From Actinomycetota bacterium (GTDB lineage: Bacteria > Actinomycetota > Actinomycetes > Nanopelagicales > Nanopelagicaceae), in the NCBI GenBank assembly GCA_947372165.1, contig CANBSP010000001.1, forward strand, positions 62,001 to 126,000: a stretch of 64,000 nt of DNA. The letters run 5' to 3'. The translations under genes were made by a program, and so were the position numbers. Positions 40,055 to 48,604 of this stretch are shown here, in pieces. Numbering within the stretch: position 1 is the first letter of the stretch; the number at the start of each line of letters is the position of its first letter. The notes below the pieces were generated by a model, which did no database searches, was not told the origin of the DNA, and worked only from the letters and a program-made list of their open reading frames with translations.

Positions 40055-40101
40055 GAACGTAGTGAAGTGGCGAGAAGGTATAGTCCACCAGAACGTAGTG
40101 A
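40042..40101. repeat. 36-bp tandem duplication of the tRNA-Val 3' end
   Basis: 24 bases beginning in the T arm/acceptor of tRNA-Val (40042-40065) recur at 40078-40101 with one mismatch; the identical core is the 19-base run from 40047 and from 40083. The second copy is not part of a tRNA. Confidence 0.85.
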
Positions 40102-40109
40102 GAATAATT

Positions 40110-40562
40110 CTATGATTTAAAGAGTGTTAGATCGATCTTCTTCATCTCCCGAAGTGCCTGCCAATTTTGCTGTGCTATTTCTGGGTTTGAATTCCCGAGG
40201 TACTCACGCATCTGCATGGGCGTGATCTGCCAGCTGACACCCCACTTATCAGTACACCAACCACATTGGCCTTCTGCGCCCTCTTTCGTGATGGCTGCCC
40301 ATAAACGATCGGTCTCTTCTTGGCCATCACACTGGATGGAGAGCGAGATAGCTGAGTTGAAGGCTGGCCCACCTTCGATGCACATGCCGATGAACTCATG
40401 CCCGAAAATCGTGAAGTCCGCCGTAAAGAGTGGAGCGCCCTCCCCCATTCGATTCTCTTCTCTGACGACAACGTCCTTAAAGATCTCTTTATAGAAGGCC
40501 AGTGCCTCTTCCAAATCATTTTGGAACCAGAGAAATGTTTTAAGGGCTGAAGTCTGAGTCAT
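40110..40562 (-). CDS. VOC-superfamily protein (PhnB/3-demethylubiquinone methyltransferase-like)
   Basis: About 150 residues, starting MTQTSALKTFLWFQNDLEEAL. Single glyoxalase-like domain with IFGHEFIGMCIEGGPAF, ISLSIQCDGQEETDRLW and QCGWCTDKWGVSWQITP, the typical PhnB-like ending. Function is unknown for the family. I start at ATG 40562 because a full promoter is placed to start transcription on it; a longer frame to 40643 is not supported. Confidence 0.85.
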   Translation of the reverse strand: MTQTSALKTFLWFQNDLEEALAFYKEIFKDVVVREENRMGEGAPLFTADFTIFGHEFIGMCIEGGPAFNSAISLSIQCDGQEETDRLWAAITKEGAEGQCGWCTDKWGVSWQITPMQMREYLGNSNPEIAQQNWQALREMKKIDLTLFKS

Positions 40563-40568
40563 GTTGGG

Positions 40569-40597
40569 ATCATAGGAAAGGTGCGAATGTATTGCAA
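40569..40597 (-). promoter_or_regulatory. complete leaderless promoter of the VOC gene
   Basis: TTGCAA (40592-40597), 17-base spacer, TATGAT (40569-40574), then six bases to ATG 40562 on the minus strand. The best two-part promoter in the window, and it places the transcript 5' end on the start codon. Confidence 0.75.
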
Positions 40598-40717
40598 TAA
40601 CGCGCTGTGGTGAGGATTTAGTTGAAGTTTCAACCAAATTCATCTACTGTACATCCTGACTCATTAAAGTCGCCATCGTTCAATCACCATCAACAAGAGC
40701 ACGAGAAAAGGGAAAAC

Positions 40718-41260
40718 ATGTCAGTTCTATCAACACTTCCAACAGGATCATTCACTATCGATGGATCACATAGCCGTATTGGTTTCAGCGCACGCCATGC
40801 AATGGTTACAAAGGTTCGCGGATCATTCAACGAGTACACAGGCACAGCAACTGTTGCTGATGGCGTCGCCTCAGTCAATGTTGAAATCAACGTTGCCTCA
40901 ATCGATACTCGCAGCGCTGACCGCGACGGTCACCTCCAATCCCCTGATTTCTTCGATGCCGCAACATTCCCAAAGATCACATTTGCTTCGACATCTATCA
41001 AGGATGCCGGCGCTGATCAGATCGTTGTAGATGGCAATCTCACAATCAAGGATGTTACAAAGGCAATCAACATCACCTTTGACTACACCGGCACTGCAAC
41101 CGATCCATTCGGAAACGTCCGCTTTGGCCTAGAAGGCGAAGCTGAAATCAATCGTAAGGATTACGGCCTAGTTTGGAATGCAGCACTTGAGACTGGCGGA
41201 ATCTTGGTTTCAGAGAACATCAAGCTCGAATTCGAAATCTCTGCAATCGCAAACAAGTAA
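40718..41260 (+). CDS. YceI-family protein
   Basis: 180 residues of the YceI lipocalin-like beta barrel: GSFTIDGSHSRIGFSARHAM at the start, HLQSPDFFDAATFPKITFAS and LTIKDVTKAINI. Binds isoprenoid-type lipids in known members. No signal peptide is seen, so it is probably cytoplasmic. ATG 40718 has AAAGGG upstream and heads a monocistronic unit with its own terminator. Confidence 0.92.
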   Translation: MSVLSTLPTGSFTIDGSHSRIGFSARHAMVTKVRGSFNEYTGTATVADGVASVNVEINVASIDTRSADRDGHLQSPDFFDAATFPKITFASTSIKDAGADQIVVDGNLTIKDVTKAINITFDYTGTATDPFGNVRFGLEGEAEINRKDYGLVWNAALETGGILVSENIKLEFEISAIANK

Positions 41261-41280
41261 TCCATCTCTTCGTTTTAAGA

Positions 41281-41320
41281 GGGCGGCCTTCAAGAGTGAT
41301 CTTGGGGGCCCTTTCTTTTC
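41281..41320 (+). terminator. intrinsic terminator after the YceI gene
   Basis: Stem of GGGC/GCCC and CAAGA/TCTTG with a GTGA loop, followed by CTTTCTTTT. It also lies just beyond the convergent EamA gene and may serve both. Confidence 0.75.
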
Positions 41321-41353
41321 CCTATTTTAATGAGACATACTCAGGACTAGATC

Positions 41354-42193
41354 CTAAGCAACAGAGATAGCGATAACGCCGATCAGAGCAAAGGCAACGC
41401 CAATATATTGAACTTTCTGGAGACGTTCGTGTAAGAATTTAAAGGCAAGAAGAGTCGTCACGACAGGAAATACCGAACCCAGAACCATTGCGACCGATAG
41501 TAAACCCTTTGTTGTTGCGACACCCAAGGTGTAATTGGCAAGAAAATCCGACACTCCAATAGCCGCGAGAACAGGCAGATCCTTTAAGGAGAAGCCACCG
41601 ATCCTCCTCGACCAAATCGCAATTACCACTGCAACCGAAACAGTCGTAAAACGCATCGTCGTCATAGTCAACAGCGAATTGGTCTTAGCTCCTCGAGCCA
41701 TAAAGACCAGGGTCACACCAAACATGATCGCAGTCAGAATTCCTAAGAAGATTGGCTTTGCGCTCACGCCACTTCGCATCTCCGGACCGGATGCAAGAAA
41801 GCAACCAAGAAGGGCTACGCCCATCCCAATGATCTGGATCGCTTGGGGGCGTTCTCCCTGCGCAAAACCATAGAGAACAGGGATTACCGCGCTGAGGGAG
41901 GTGATTGGCGCAATCACGCCCATCTTCCCAGTCGACAATCCGGCGTAATAACTAACGAGGCCAACGAAGCCTGCGACACCGGCACATACCCCGCTGATGA
42001 AGAAGCCGTTGAGTTGAAGATTTGGATGTCGCCAGCCAGAAGAGAGTGTCAGGAGTAATACTCCGACAATTAATCCAATCGCCTGAGAGGCTCCGGTAAC
42101 CGCCAACGAGGCGAAACGCTTGGCAAGCTTCCCGCCTAAGTAGTCGGCGGTACCCCATAAGAGACTTGAGAAGAGCGCGAGTCCGGCGAGCAT
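41354..42193 (-). CDS. EamA/DMT-family transporter
   Basis: 279 residues with ten hydrophobic segments arranged as two EamA repeats, e.g. FSSLLWGTADYLGGKLAKRF at the start and LGSVFPVVTTLLAFKFLHER in the second repeat. Likely metabolite exporter; substrate unknown. It is divergent from the exonuclease gene with 38 bp between starts. Confidence 0.85.
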   Translation of the reverse strand: MLAGLALFSSLLWGTADYLGGKLAKRFASLAVTGASQAIGLIVGVLLLTLSSGWRHPNLQLNGFFISGVCAGVAGFVGLVSYYAGLSTGKMGVIAPITSLSAVIPVLYGFAQGERPQAIQIIGMGVALLGCFLASGPEMRSGVSAKPIFLGILTAIMFGVTLVFMARGAKTNSLLTMTTMRFTTVSVAVVIAIWSRRIGGFSLKDLPVLAAIGVSDFLANYTLGVATTKGLLSVAMVLGSVFPVVTTLLAFKFLHERLQKVQYIGVAFALIGVIAISVA

Positions 42194-42199
42194 CCGAGA

Positions 42200-42205
42200 A
42201 GTATG
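42200..42205 (-). promoter_or_regulatory. possible -10 element of the EamA gene
   Basis: CATACT on the minus strand ends six bases before ATG 42193; a weaker match than its neighbours. Confidence 0.35.
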
Positions 42206-42219
42206 TCAGCAGATCACGC

Positions 42220-42225
42220 TACTTT
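42220..42225 (+). promoter_or_regulatory. -10 element of a leaderless promoter for the exonuclease gene
   Basis: TACTTT ends six bases before ATG 42232. Confidence 0.55.
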
Positions 42226-42231
42226 TGGCTA

Positions 42232-42915
42232 ATGAGCGGCAAGAGCTTGGCAGAGACCACATTTGTCATTGTCGACCTCGAAACTACCGGTGGTTCACCG
42301 AAGAATGGTTGTGCTATTACTGAGATTGGCGCAGTTAAGACTCGTGGCGGTCTCCTACTCGGTGAATTCAAATCCTTCGTCAATCCCCTGGCCGCGATTC
42401 CATCCTACATAACAGCGTTGACCGGCATCACCAACGAGATGGTTGCCACCGCGCCAATCATCGATGATGCCCTTCCTGAATTCCTGGCCTTCTGTGGCTC
42501 TGCTTCAGAGACAGTTCTCGTCGCCCATAACGCTCCCTTTGATCTGGGGTTCTTAAAAGCAGCTGCAGTTGAAATTGATCTTCCGTGGCCCGACTTTCGA
42601 GTTCTCGATACCGCAAGGCTTGCTCGTATCGTCTTAGGGCGAGATGAAGTACCAAATTGCAAACTAGGAACACTCGCTCTCTTTTTCAATACTGAAGTGA
42701 AACCTACCCACCGCGCACTTGACGATGCACAAACTACAACAGAAATTCTCTATCGACTCTTTGAAAGATTTGGCGCCATGGGCGTGACGACACTAGAGGA
42801 ACTTTCCGACCAAAGTTCGAGAAGAATTAAACGGCCCCGATATCAAGAAGCTCAGGTACATTGGCAAGTCAAAGAAGAGTATTCCCAATATCAAGAGTGG
42901 GAGGGTGAGGCCTGA
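42232..42915 (+). CDS. DnaQ-like 3'-5' exonuclease (DEDDh)
   Basis: 227 residues. ExoI motif FVIVDLETTGG, ExoII HNAPFDLGFLKAA and ExoIII HRALDDAQTT (DEDDh type) are intact, so it should be active. Could be a proofreading subunit for DNA polymerase III or a separate repair exonuclease; no UvrC-like extension is present. Start at ATG 42232 (MSGKSLAETTF) follows from the promoter. Convergent with trpD, 19 bp apart. Confidence 0.9.
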   Translation: MSGKSLAETTFVIVDLETTGGSPKNGCAITEIGAVKTRGGLLLGEFKSFVNPLAAIPSYITALTGITNEMVATAPIIDDALPEFLAFCGSASETVLVAHNAPFDLGFLKAAAVEIDLPWPDFRVLDTARLARIVLGRDEVPNCKLGTLALFFNTEVKPTHRALDDAQTTTEILYRLFERFGAMGVTTLEELSDQSSRRIKRPRYQEAQVHWQVKEEYSQYQEWEGEA

Positions 42916-42934
42916 TCTAAGAGATCCAACCGAC

Positions 42935-43990
42935 CTAAGAGTTGCGCGTTGCGACGATCTCTTGAGTCAGGGCTGCCCAATCATCAAGGACCTTTATTGC
43001 ATTTCCAGAGTCAACTGCCTGAGTGGCGAGCACCAAGCCATTAGCAAATTGCTGTTCAACGCTGAGTGAAAAATCAGCCTTGAAAGCCGCTATCCCGGCC
43101 GCTGCGTTGAGAAGAACTGCATCACGTGGGGCACCGCGCTCTCCCGCAAAGATTCGACGTGTCACTGATGCGTTGTACTCAGCCTCGCCACCGACCAACT
43201 CTGAAACGGGCGAAGAATCGATGTTGAGATTACGAGGATCAAATTTCTCTTCTCGCATCTTGCCATCATGAATTTGTAGAACCGTTGTGGTGGTTTCAAG
43301 AGATATCTCATCTAGGCCATCATCGCCTCGGAAGATAAAGCCTTCACACCCTCTATCCATAAGGACCTTGGCCATAACTGGCATCATCTTTGGATTCGCA
43401 ACACCAAGGGCAATCACCTTTGGCTGTGCTGGGTTGGCGAGCGGGCCTAGAACATTAAATATTGTTGGAATCCCGATTCCTTTTCGGGCGGGCGCAGCAA
43501 AGCGAAGTGATGAGTGGAACTTCTGAGCGAAGCAGAAACCAATACCCAACTTATGAACTGTCTCGGCAACTTCAGAGCCATCGAGATCGATATTGACGCC
43601 AAGTGCCTGCAAGCAATCTGCCGCTCCAGATTTTGACGTAGCAGCACGAGAACCATGCTTCACAGTCCGTGCCCCTGCTGCGGTCGTAATGATCGCAGCG
43701 GTCGTAGAAATATTTATCGTGTGCGCACCATCGCCACCGGTTCCGACAATATCGACAGAACGTTCTGGAATATTGATTGGTAACGAGAAGGCAAACATCT
43801 CTTCAATTGCCGCCTCGATCTCGCCAGCAGACTCACCCTTGTGATACATCGCGATCAAGAATTCTTTGAGATCGCTCTCCGGAGCTTGGTCAGTAAGAAG
43901 TTGGTTCATAGCCCATTTCATCTGATCTGCAGCTAGATCGCTCTTATCTTCGAGTTGCGAGATAAGACTGCGCCAAGAGAGTTGGGTCAT
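42935..43990 (-). CDS. trpD: anthranilate phosphoribosyltransferase
   Basis: Second step of tryptophan synthesis. Glycine-rich PRPP site VGTGGDGAHTINIST, KHGSRAATSKSGAADCL and the GPLANPAQPK stretch. 351 residues. It follows the receiver-like gene by three bases and so is cotranscribed with it. No other trp gene is in the window; a stand-alone trpD beside ctaE is the actinobacterial norm. Confidence 0.96.
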   Translation of the reverse strand: MTQLSWRSLISQLEDKSDLAADQMKWAMNQLLTDQAPESDLKEFLIAMYHKGESAGEIEAAIEEMFAFSLPINIPERSVDIVGTGGDGAHTINISTTAAIITTAAGARTVKHGSRAATSKSGAADCLQALGVNIDLDGSEVAETVHKLGIGFCFAQKFHSSLRFAAPARKGIGIPTIFNVLGPLANPAQPKVIALGVANPKMMPVMAKVLMDRGCEGFIFRGDDGLDEISLETTTTVLQIHDGKMREEKFDPRNLNIDSSPVSELVGGEAEYNASVTRRIFAGERGAPRDAVLLNAAAGIAAFKADFSLSVEQQFANGLVLATQAVDSGNAIKVLDDWAALTQEIVATRNS

Positions 43991-43993
43991 CGA

Positions 43994-44395
43994 CTAAGCG
44001 TTGAGCGAAAGACGATTGCGAAGAAGGTCGGCAACCTTTGTAGCGACGGTAAATGGATCGATCGGATGGATCACAGTTGCATCGGCACCGGACCACGAAG
44101 CGAGCCAAGAGTCCTGAACTCTGCCAGTAATGACGAGAGTTGGTGGGCAATTGAAGATCTCATCTTTGAGTTCTCGGGCAATCCCAAGGCCACCCTCTGG
44201 CGTCGACTCACCATCGAGGATAAAGAGATCAATGGATCGCTTCTCATCGATCGCCAGCCGAAGCGCAGCCCCGGTCGCAAACTCCATCACGGAATGGGCT
44301 GGGAGGTCGCTCGCTAATTGGCTACCCAAGGCGGTAATCAGGGTCTGGCGAACGCTTTGATTGTCTGAGTAGATCGCAATCACAGGGGTTCTCAT
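43994..44395 (-). CDS. stand-alone degenerate response-regulator receiver protein
   Basis: 133 residues with the receiver fold only. Phospho-acceptor position Asp61 (FILDGESTPEGG) and a TLVITGR switch Thr are present, but the N-terminal acidic pair is reduced to YSDN (Asp11) and the conserved Lys before the cis-Pro is replaced (VIHPIDP). No output domain and no kinase nearby. Located between trpD and ctaE as a gene of similar type is in other Actinobacteria; role unknown. Confidence 0.75.
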   Translation of the reverse strand: MRTPVIAIYSDNQSVRQTLITALGSQLASDLPAHSVMEFATGAALRLAIDEKRSIDLFILDGESTPEGGLGIARELKDEIFNCPPTLVITGRVQDSWLASWSGADATVIHPIDPFTVATKVADLLRNRLSLNA

Positions 44396-44401
44396 GGTGA
44401 A

Positions 44402-44407
44402 AGTCTA
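44402..44407 (-). promoter_or_regulatory. -10 element of a leaderless promoter for the receiver-trpD unit
   Basis: TAGACT on the minus strand ends six bases before ATG 44395. Confidence 0.55.
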
Positions 44408-44498
44408 GCCAGAGGAAGTGCGTTTCAGGCGTGGTGAGGCTCACACGGCTATCAACTCGTGGCGACCATTCCTGGTCGGTATTTCTGGCCAAATCGGG

Positions 44499-44504
44499 AA
44501 TAAT
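44499..44504 (+). promoter_or_regulatory. -10 element of a leaderless promoter for ctaE-qcrCAB
   Basis: AATAAT (five of six to consensus) ends six bases before GTG 44511, which has no ribosome binding site. It fixes the ctaE start. Confidence 0.55.
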
Positions 44505-44510
44505 CAGCCC

Positions 44511-45134
44511 GTGAGCACAACTGCACCCCATAAAGCACCCACCCGCCCGAACCTAGTGGCCGTTGGAACGATCGTCTGGCTGTCGAGTGAATTGATGTTC
44601 TTCGCAGCGCTCTTCGCTATGTACTTCACGACCCGCGCAGTCCAGGGTCCAAAGGTCTGGCTCGAGTCGACCGGCATGCTGAATATTAAATTTGCTGCAG
44701 TTAATACAACAGTTCTCGTTCTCTCATCAGTCACATGCCAATTCGGCGTCTTCGCTGCTGAACGATTCCAAGCCAAGCGCACAGGATCTCTTTGGCGCTT
44801 TAGCAAGTGGGGCATGCGTGAGTGGTTTGCACTTACCTTCTTGATGGGTGCCTTCTTTATCGGCGGCCAAGTCTATGAATATGCCAACTTGGTTCATGAA
44901 GGTCTCTCCTTCTCATCCCGTGCATATGGCTCGGTCTTCTATCTCACAACTGGTTTCCATGGACTTCACGTAACCGGTGGTTTGATCGCATTCCTCATCG
45001 TGATGATCCGCGTCTTCAAGGCTCAGAAGTTTGGTCACTCTCAGGCCACGACCGCAATCGTTGTTTCGTATTACTGGCACTTCGTAGATATTGTGTGGAT
45101 CGCGCTCTTCTCAGCGATCTACCTCATTAAGTAG
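44511..45134 (+). CDS. ctaE: cytochrome c oxidase subunit III
   Basis: Membrane subunit of the aa3 terminal oxidase, 207 residues with five hydrophobic segments. [18 protein letters not shown] and the C-terminal [14 protein letters not shown] are family hallmarks. GTG start at 44511 ([14 protein letters not shown]) is set by the promoter. First gene of ctaE-qcrC-qcrA-qcrB, which encodes parts of the fused bc1-aa3 supercomplex of Actinobacteria. Confidence 0.95.
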   Translation: MSTTAPHKAPTRPNLVAVGTIVWLSSELMFFAALFAMYFTTRAVQGPKVWLESTGMLNIKFAAVNTTVLVLSSVTCQFGVFAAERFQAKRTGSLWRFSKWGMREWFALTFLMGAFFIGGQVYEYANLVHEGLSFSSRAYGSVFYLTTGFHGLHVTGGLIAFLIVMIRVFKAQKFGHSQATTAIVVSYYWHFVDIVWIALFSAIYLIK

Positions 45135-45150
45135 AGAGCAGATTCAATCA

Positions 45151-45942
45151 ATGCGCGTGAATAGATTCCGTCGTAATAAGTTCGCTGGACCGGTTCTCGT
45201 GGTCGCAGCCTTACTCACCATCGGATCGGCCTTCTCAATCGCCTCTGCACTTCCGAGCGCCCAGAAGACAGAAGTTTCCGCGCAGAGCACACTCGTTGAT
45301 GAGGGCAAGCAGATCTTCCTCAAGGGTTGCTCTTCATGCCATGGACTCAATGCTGAAGGTGGCGCAATCGCTCCAAGCTTGATCGGTGTCGGAGCTGCCG
45401 CCGTAGATTTCCAAGTCGGTACAGGCCGTATGCCAATGGCCGATATGAGCCAGCAAGCAATGCGAAAGAAGCCTATTTATGATGCAAAGCAGACAGCAGC
45501 ACTTGCTGCTTATGTAGCATCCCTCGCACCAGGACCAGCAACCGTAGATCCAACCTCGCTCACATGGGAACGCGATGGCAATGTCGCACAGGGTGGCGAA
45601 CTCTTCCGCACCAACTGCGCAATGTGCCATAACTTCGCAGCACAAGGCGGCGCTCTTACAAACGGTAAGTACGCACCAACCCTGATGGGTGTTGAGCCTC
45701 AACATATTTATGAAGCAATGATCACCGGCCCACAGTCAATGCCGAAGTTTTCAGATAAGACAATCACTCCAGCAGAGAAGTTGTCGATCATCAAATGGAT
45801 TAAGTCAGCACAATCAGAACCTGCTATCGGTGGCGCTTCACTTGGCCGAGTAGGACCAGTGACAGAAGGTCTCCTCATTTGGACATTTGGTCTTGGTCTT
45901 CTCATCGCCGTCGCCGTATGGCTTGCAACGAAGGCGAGATAA
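45151..45942 (+). CDS. qcrC: cytochrome bc1 complex diheme cytochrome c subunit
   Basis: 263 residues: N-terminal signal anchor (residues 12-34), two c-type heme sites C60-SS-C63-H64 and C156-AM-C159-H160, and a C-terminal transmembrane helix. This diheme form replaces both cytochrome c1 and a soluble cytochrome c, passing electrons straight to CtaC. Starts 16 bp after ctaE at ATG 45151; the longer frame to 45091 overlaps ctaE and is rejected. Confidence 0.95.
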   Translation: MRVNRFRRNKFAGPVLVVAALLTIGSAFSIASALPSAQKTEVSAQSTLVDEGKQIFLKGCSSCHGLNAEGGAIAPSLIGVGAAAVDFQVGTGRMPMADMSQQAMRKKPIYDAKQTAALAAYVASLAPGPATVDPTSLTWERDGNVAQGGELFRTNCAMCHNFAAQGGALTNGKYAPTLMGVEPQHIYEAMITGPQSMPKFSDKTITPAEKLSIIKWIKSAQSEPAIGGASLGRVGPVTEGLLIWTFGLGLLIAVAVWLATKAR

Positions 45943-45945
45943 CTT

Positions 45946-46959
45946 ATGAGTAAAGAGATTGATTCCCTCAGCGGAGTTGAACGCTTCGAAGATCCTGGCC
46001 TGCCAGAACATAAGCATCGCAAGAGTGATTCGGATGCGATCGCTGCTAATCGTGCAGAGCGACAAGTTGCGATCCTCTTCCTTCTCTCTGCCCTCGGCAC
46101 CGTAGGAACAATCGCTTCCTATATCTTTATTGATACTAAGAAATTCATCTACCTACCAATACTTGGCGATACCAATGCAGCGCAGCTCGCACTGGGAACT
46201 GGCCTTGCCGCCTCGCTCTTCTTTATTGGAATTGCTGCAGTTCACTGGGCGAAGACATTGATGCCGGATGAGGAAGTTATTGCCGAGCGTCACGAATTCC
46301 GTTCCTCTGATGAAGATCGTTCAGATTTCGTGAAGACAGTGAAGGAGCGCGCGGGGGCTGCCGGCCTTGGTCGCCGCTCTCTCATCAAGCGTTCAATGGG
46401 CGTAGCGCTCGGTCTTGTTGGGCTCTCACCGCTCGTGCTCTTGCGCGACTTAGGTCCGCTTCCTAAGAAGGAACTATCGACAACAAACTGGGCAAGTGGC
46501 GTACGGTTAGTTACCGATCCCGGTGGACAGCCGATCAAAGGCACCGACCTTGAAATTGGTTCAGTTGCTCAGGTTCTCCCCCAGTTGCCTGAAGGAACCG
46601 AGCGTTCACTAGAGAATATCGGCAAGGATGCTGTTCTCCTGATCCGTATTCGCCCAGAAGAGTTCAACCTCAATGCAGAACGACTCTCATGGACTTATAA
46701 CGGAATCATCGCATTTTCAAAGATCTGCTCCCACATGGGTTGCGCCGTTGCCTTGTATGAACAACAGACCAAGCATCTGCTCTGCCCTTGCCATCAATCA
46801 ACATTCGATGTGACTCGCGCAGCAAAGGTAATCTTCGGACCAGCCGCTCGTCCACTTCCTCAGTTGGCCATCGGCGTGGATTCAGAGGGGTATCTCGTAG
46901 CAAAGCAAGCATTCACCGAACCAGTAGGACCTAGTTTCTGGGAGCGTAACTCAGCATGA
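45946..46959 (+). CDS. qcrA: cytochrome bc1 complex Rieske iron-sulfur subunit
   Basis: 337 residues with an extended N terminus holding about three membrane helices, as in actinobacterial QcrA. Rieske cluster boxes C261-S-H263-MG-C266 and C280-P-C282-H283 supply the 2Fe-2S ligands and the disulfide. GRRSLIKRSMGVALG before the last helix resembles a twin-Arg-like signal but lacks the usual RR pair context. Follows qcrC by three bases; overlaps qcrB as ATGA. Confidence 0.95.
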   Translation: MSKEIDSLSGVERFEDPGLPEHKHRKSDSDAIAANRAERQVAILFLLSALGTVGTIASYIFIDTKKFIYLPILGDTNAAQLALGTGLAASLFFIGIAAVHWAKTLMPDEEVIAERHEFRSSDEDRSDFVKTVKERAGAAGLGRRSLIKRSMGVALGLVGLSPLVLLRDLGPLPKKELSTTNWASGVRLVTDPGGQPIKGTDLEIGSVAQVLPQLPEGTERSLENIGKDAVLLIRIRPEEFNLNAERLSWTYNGIIAFSKICSHMGCAVALYEQQTKHLLCPCHQSTFDVTRAAKVIFGPAARPLPQLAIGVDSEGYLVAKQAFTEPVGPSFWERNSA

Positions 46960-48551
46960 AGAAGAGTGAACAAGTAGCAGGAAACGTCGCTAGCTACATC
47001 GATGACCGCACCGGCGCCGCTGGTTGGGCAAAGAAGAACCTCACCAAGGTCTTCCCGGACCACTGGTCCTTTATGCTGGGTGAGATTGCACTCTATTCGT
47101 TCGTGATTCTGCTTCTCTCTGGCACCTTCCTCACTTTCTGGTTTGATCCATCACAGCAAGAAGTCGTCTACAACGGCACCTATGCACCTCTCTCGCATGT
47201 GACGATGTCGGCTTCATACGCATCAACCTTGCATATCTCCTTTGATGTTCGTGGCGGATTACTGATGCGTCAGATTCACCACTGGGCAGCACTGATCTTC
47301 ATGGCTGCGATCGTGGTTCACCTCCTTCGCGTCTTCTTCACCGGAGCTTTCCGTAAGCCACGCGAAGCAAACTGGTTGATCGGAATCGGATTACTCACTC
47401 TCGGTATTGTTGAAGGATTCTTGGGTTACTCACTCCCCGATGACTTACTCTCTGGTACTGGTATCCGTATCGCAGAAGCGATTATTCAAGCGATCCCGGT
47501 AGTCGGCTCTTACCTTGCCTTCTTCGCCTTTGGTGGAGCATTCCCTGGACACGTCTTTATTCCTCGTATCTATATTGTTCACGTCTTGCTCTTGCCAGGA
47601 ATCTTCCTTGCTCTCATCACTGTTCACTTGATGCTCGTCTGGTATCAGAAGCACACGCAGTACCCAGGTCCTGGTCGCAAAGAGACAAATGTCGTCGGCT
47701 ACCCATTGATGCCTGTCTATATGGCTAAAGCAGGCGGCTTCTTCTTTATCGTCTTCGGAGTTACTGCATTCCTCGGAGCAGTTGCCTCCATCAACCCCAT
47801 CTGGCTCTATGGTCCATACACACCAGGGCAGATCTCTGCTGGTTCTCAACCCGATTGGTACATGGGGTGGCTCGATGGCTTAGTCCGAATGGCACCGCCA
47901 TTAGAGACACATGCCTTTGGCCACACGATCTCGTGGAATATCTTGATTCCAGGCCTCATTATTCCTGGCATCCTCTTTACTGGAATGGCGCTCTATCCAT
48001 TCATCGAGTCGTGGATCTCTGGCGATAAGAACGAACATCATCTGCTTGATCGACCACGAAATGTTCCTAACCGAACGGCTCTTGGCGCAATGTCTCTGAG
48101 CTTTATGCTGATCTCACTCATCAATGGTGGAAACGATGTGATCGCTACGCACTTCCATCTCACGATTAATGGCATCATGTGGTTCACTCGGTTCGGTCTC
48201 TTTATCGTTCCACCGATCGTCTTCATCATTACCAAGCGCATCTGTCTTTCATTGCAACGTGCTGATCGAGAGATTGTTCTCCACGGACGCGAAACAGGAC
48301 GCTTGGTCATGACTCCAGCAGGAGAATTCCTAGAAGTCCATGAAGAGCTCACACCAGAACAGAAGTGGACTCTCACTCAACATGCTCAACCAGCTGCGCT
48401 TGCACTTCCTTCTGAGGATGCGCACGGCACACGTTCAAAGAGCGCCGGAATCAAGGGCAAGCTACGCGCCCGCATGAGTGAAGCAAATGCTTCACAAGTT
48501 GCGGCACCAACCGCAGAACAAGCAAAAGAGCTTGAAGGCGGTCATCACTAA
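46956..48551 (+). CDS. qcrB: cytochrome bc1 complex cytochrome b subunit
   Basis: 531 residues, b-type heme histidines in helices around RQIHHWAALIFMAAIVVHLL and HVFIPRIYIVHVLLLPG, and the Qo-site motif PDWY (QPDWYMGWLDG), the actinobacterial variant of PEWY. A C-terminal extension of about 120 residues beyond the last helix is also typical of Actinobacteria. Last gene of the ctaE-qcrCAB operon. Confidence 0.97.
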   Translation: MKKSEQVAGNVASYIDDRTGAAGWAKKNLTKVFPDHWSFMLGEIALYSFVILLLSGTFLTFWFDPSQQEVVYNGTYAPLSHVTMSASYASTLHISFDVRGGLLMRQIHHWAALIFMAAIVVHLLRVFFTGAFRKPREANWLIGIGLLTLGIVEGFLGYSLPDDLLSGTGIRIAEAIIQAIPVVGSYLAFFAFGGAFPGHVFIPRIYIVHVLLLPGIFLALITVHLMLVWYQKHTQYPGPGRKETNVVGYPLMPVYMAKAGGFFFIVFGVTAFLGAVASINPIWLYGPYTPGQISAGSQPDWYMGWLDGLVRMAPPLETHAFGHTISWNILIPGLIIPGILFTGMALYPFIESWISGDKNEHHLLDRPRNVPNRTALGAMSLSFMLISLINGGNDVIATHFHLTINGIMWFTRFGLFIVPPIVFIITKRICLSLQRADREIVLHGRETGRLVMTPAGEFLEVHEELTPEQKWTLTQHAQPAALALPSEDAHGTRSKSAGIKGKLRARMSEANASQVAAPTAEQAKELEGGHH

Positions 48552-48592
48552 TTCAACAAGCGCGATAGATCTACTGGCCTTGTAAGGACCAG

Positions 48593-48598
48593 TAGAGT
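48593..48598 (+). promoter_or_regulatory. -10 element of a leaderless promoter for the GNAT gene
   Basis: TAGAGT ends six bases before ATG 48605. Confidence 0.5.
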
Positions 48599-48604
48599 GC
48601 GCAG

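Noticed and set aside
40042-40101. Genomic island attachment sites at tRNA-Val
   Set aside because: The two copies are only 36 bp apart with no cargo or integrase; reported only as a repeat.
45091-45150. Earlier start of qcrC inside ctaE
   Set aside because: The extra residues are not signal-like, while ATG 45151 begins a proper basic-hydrophobic signal anchor.
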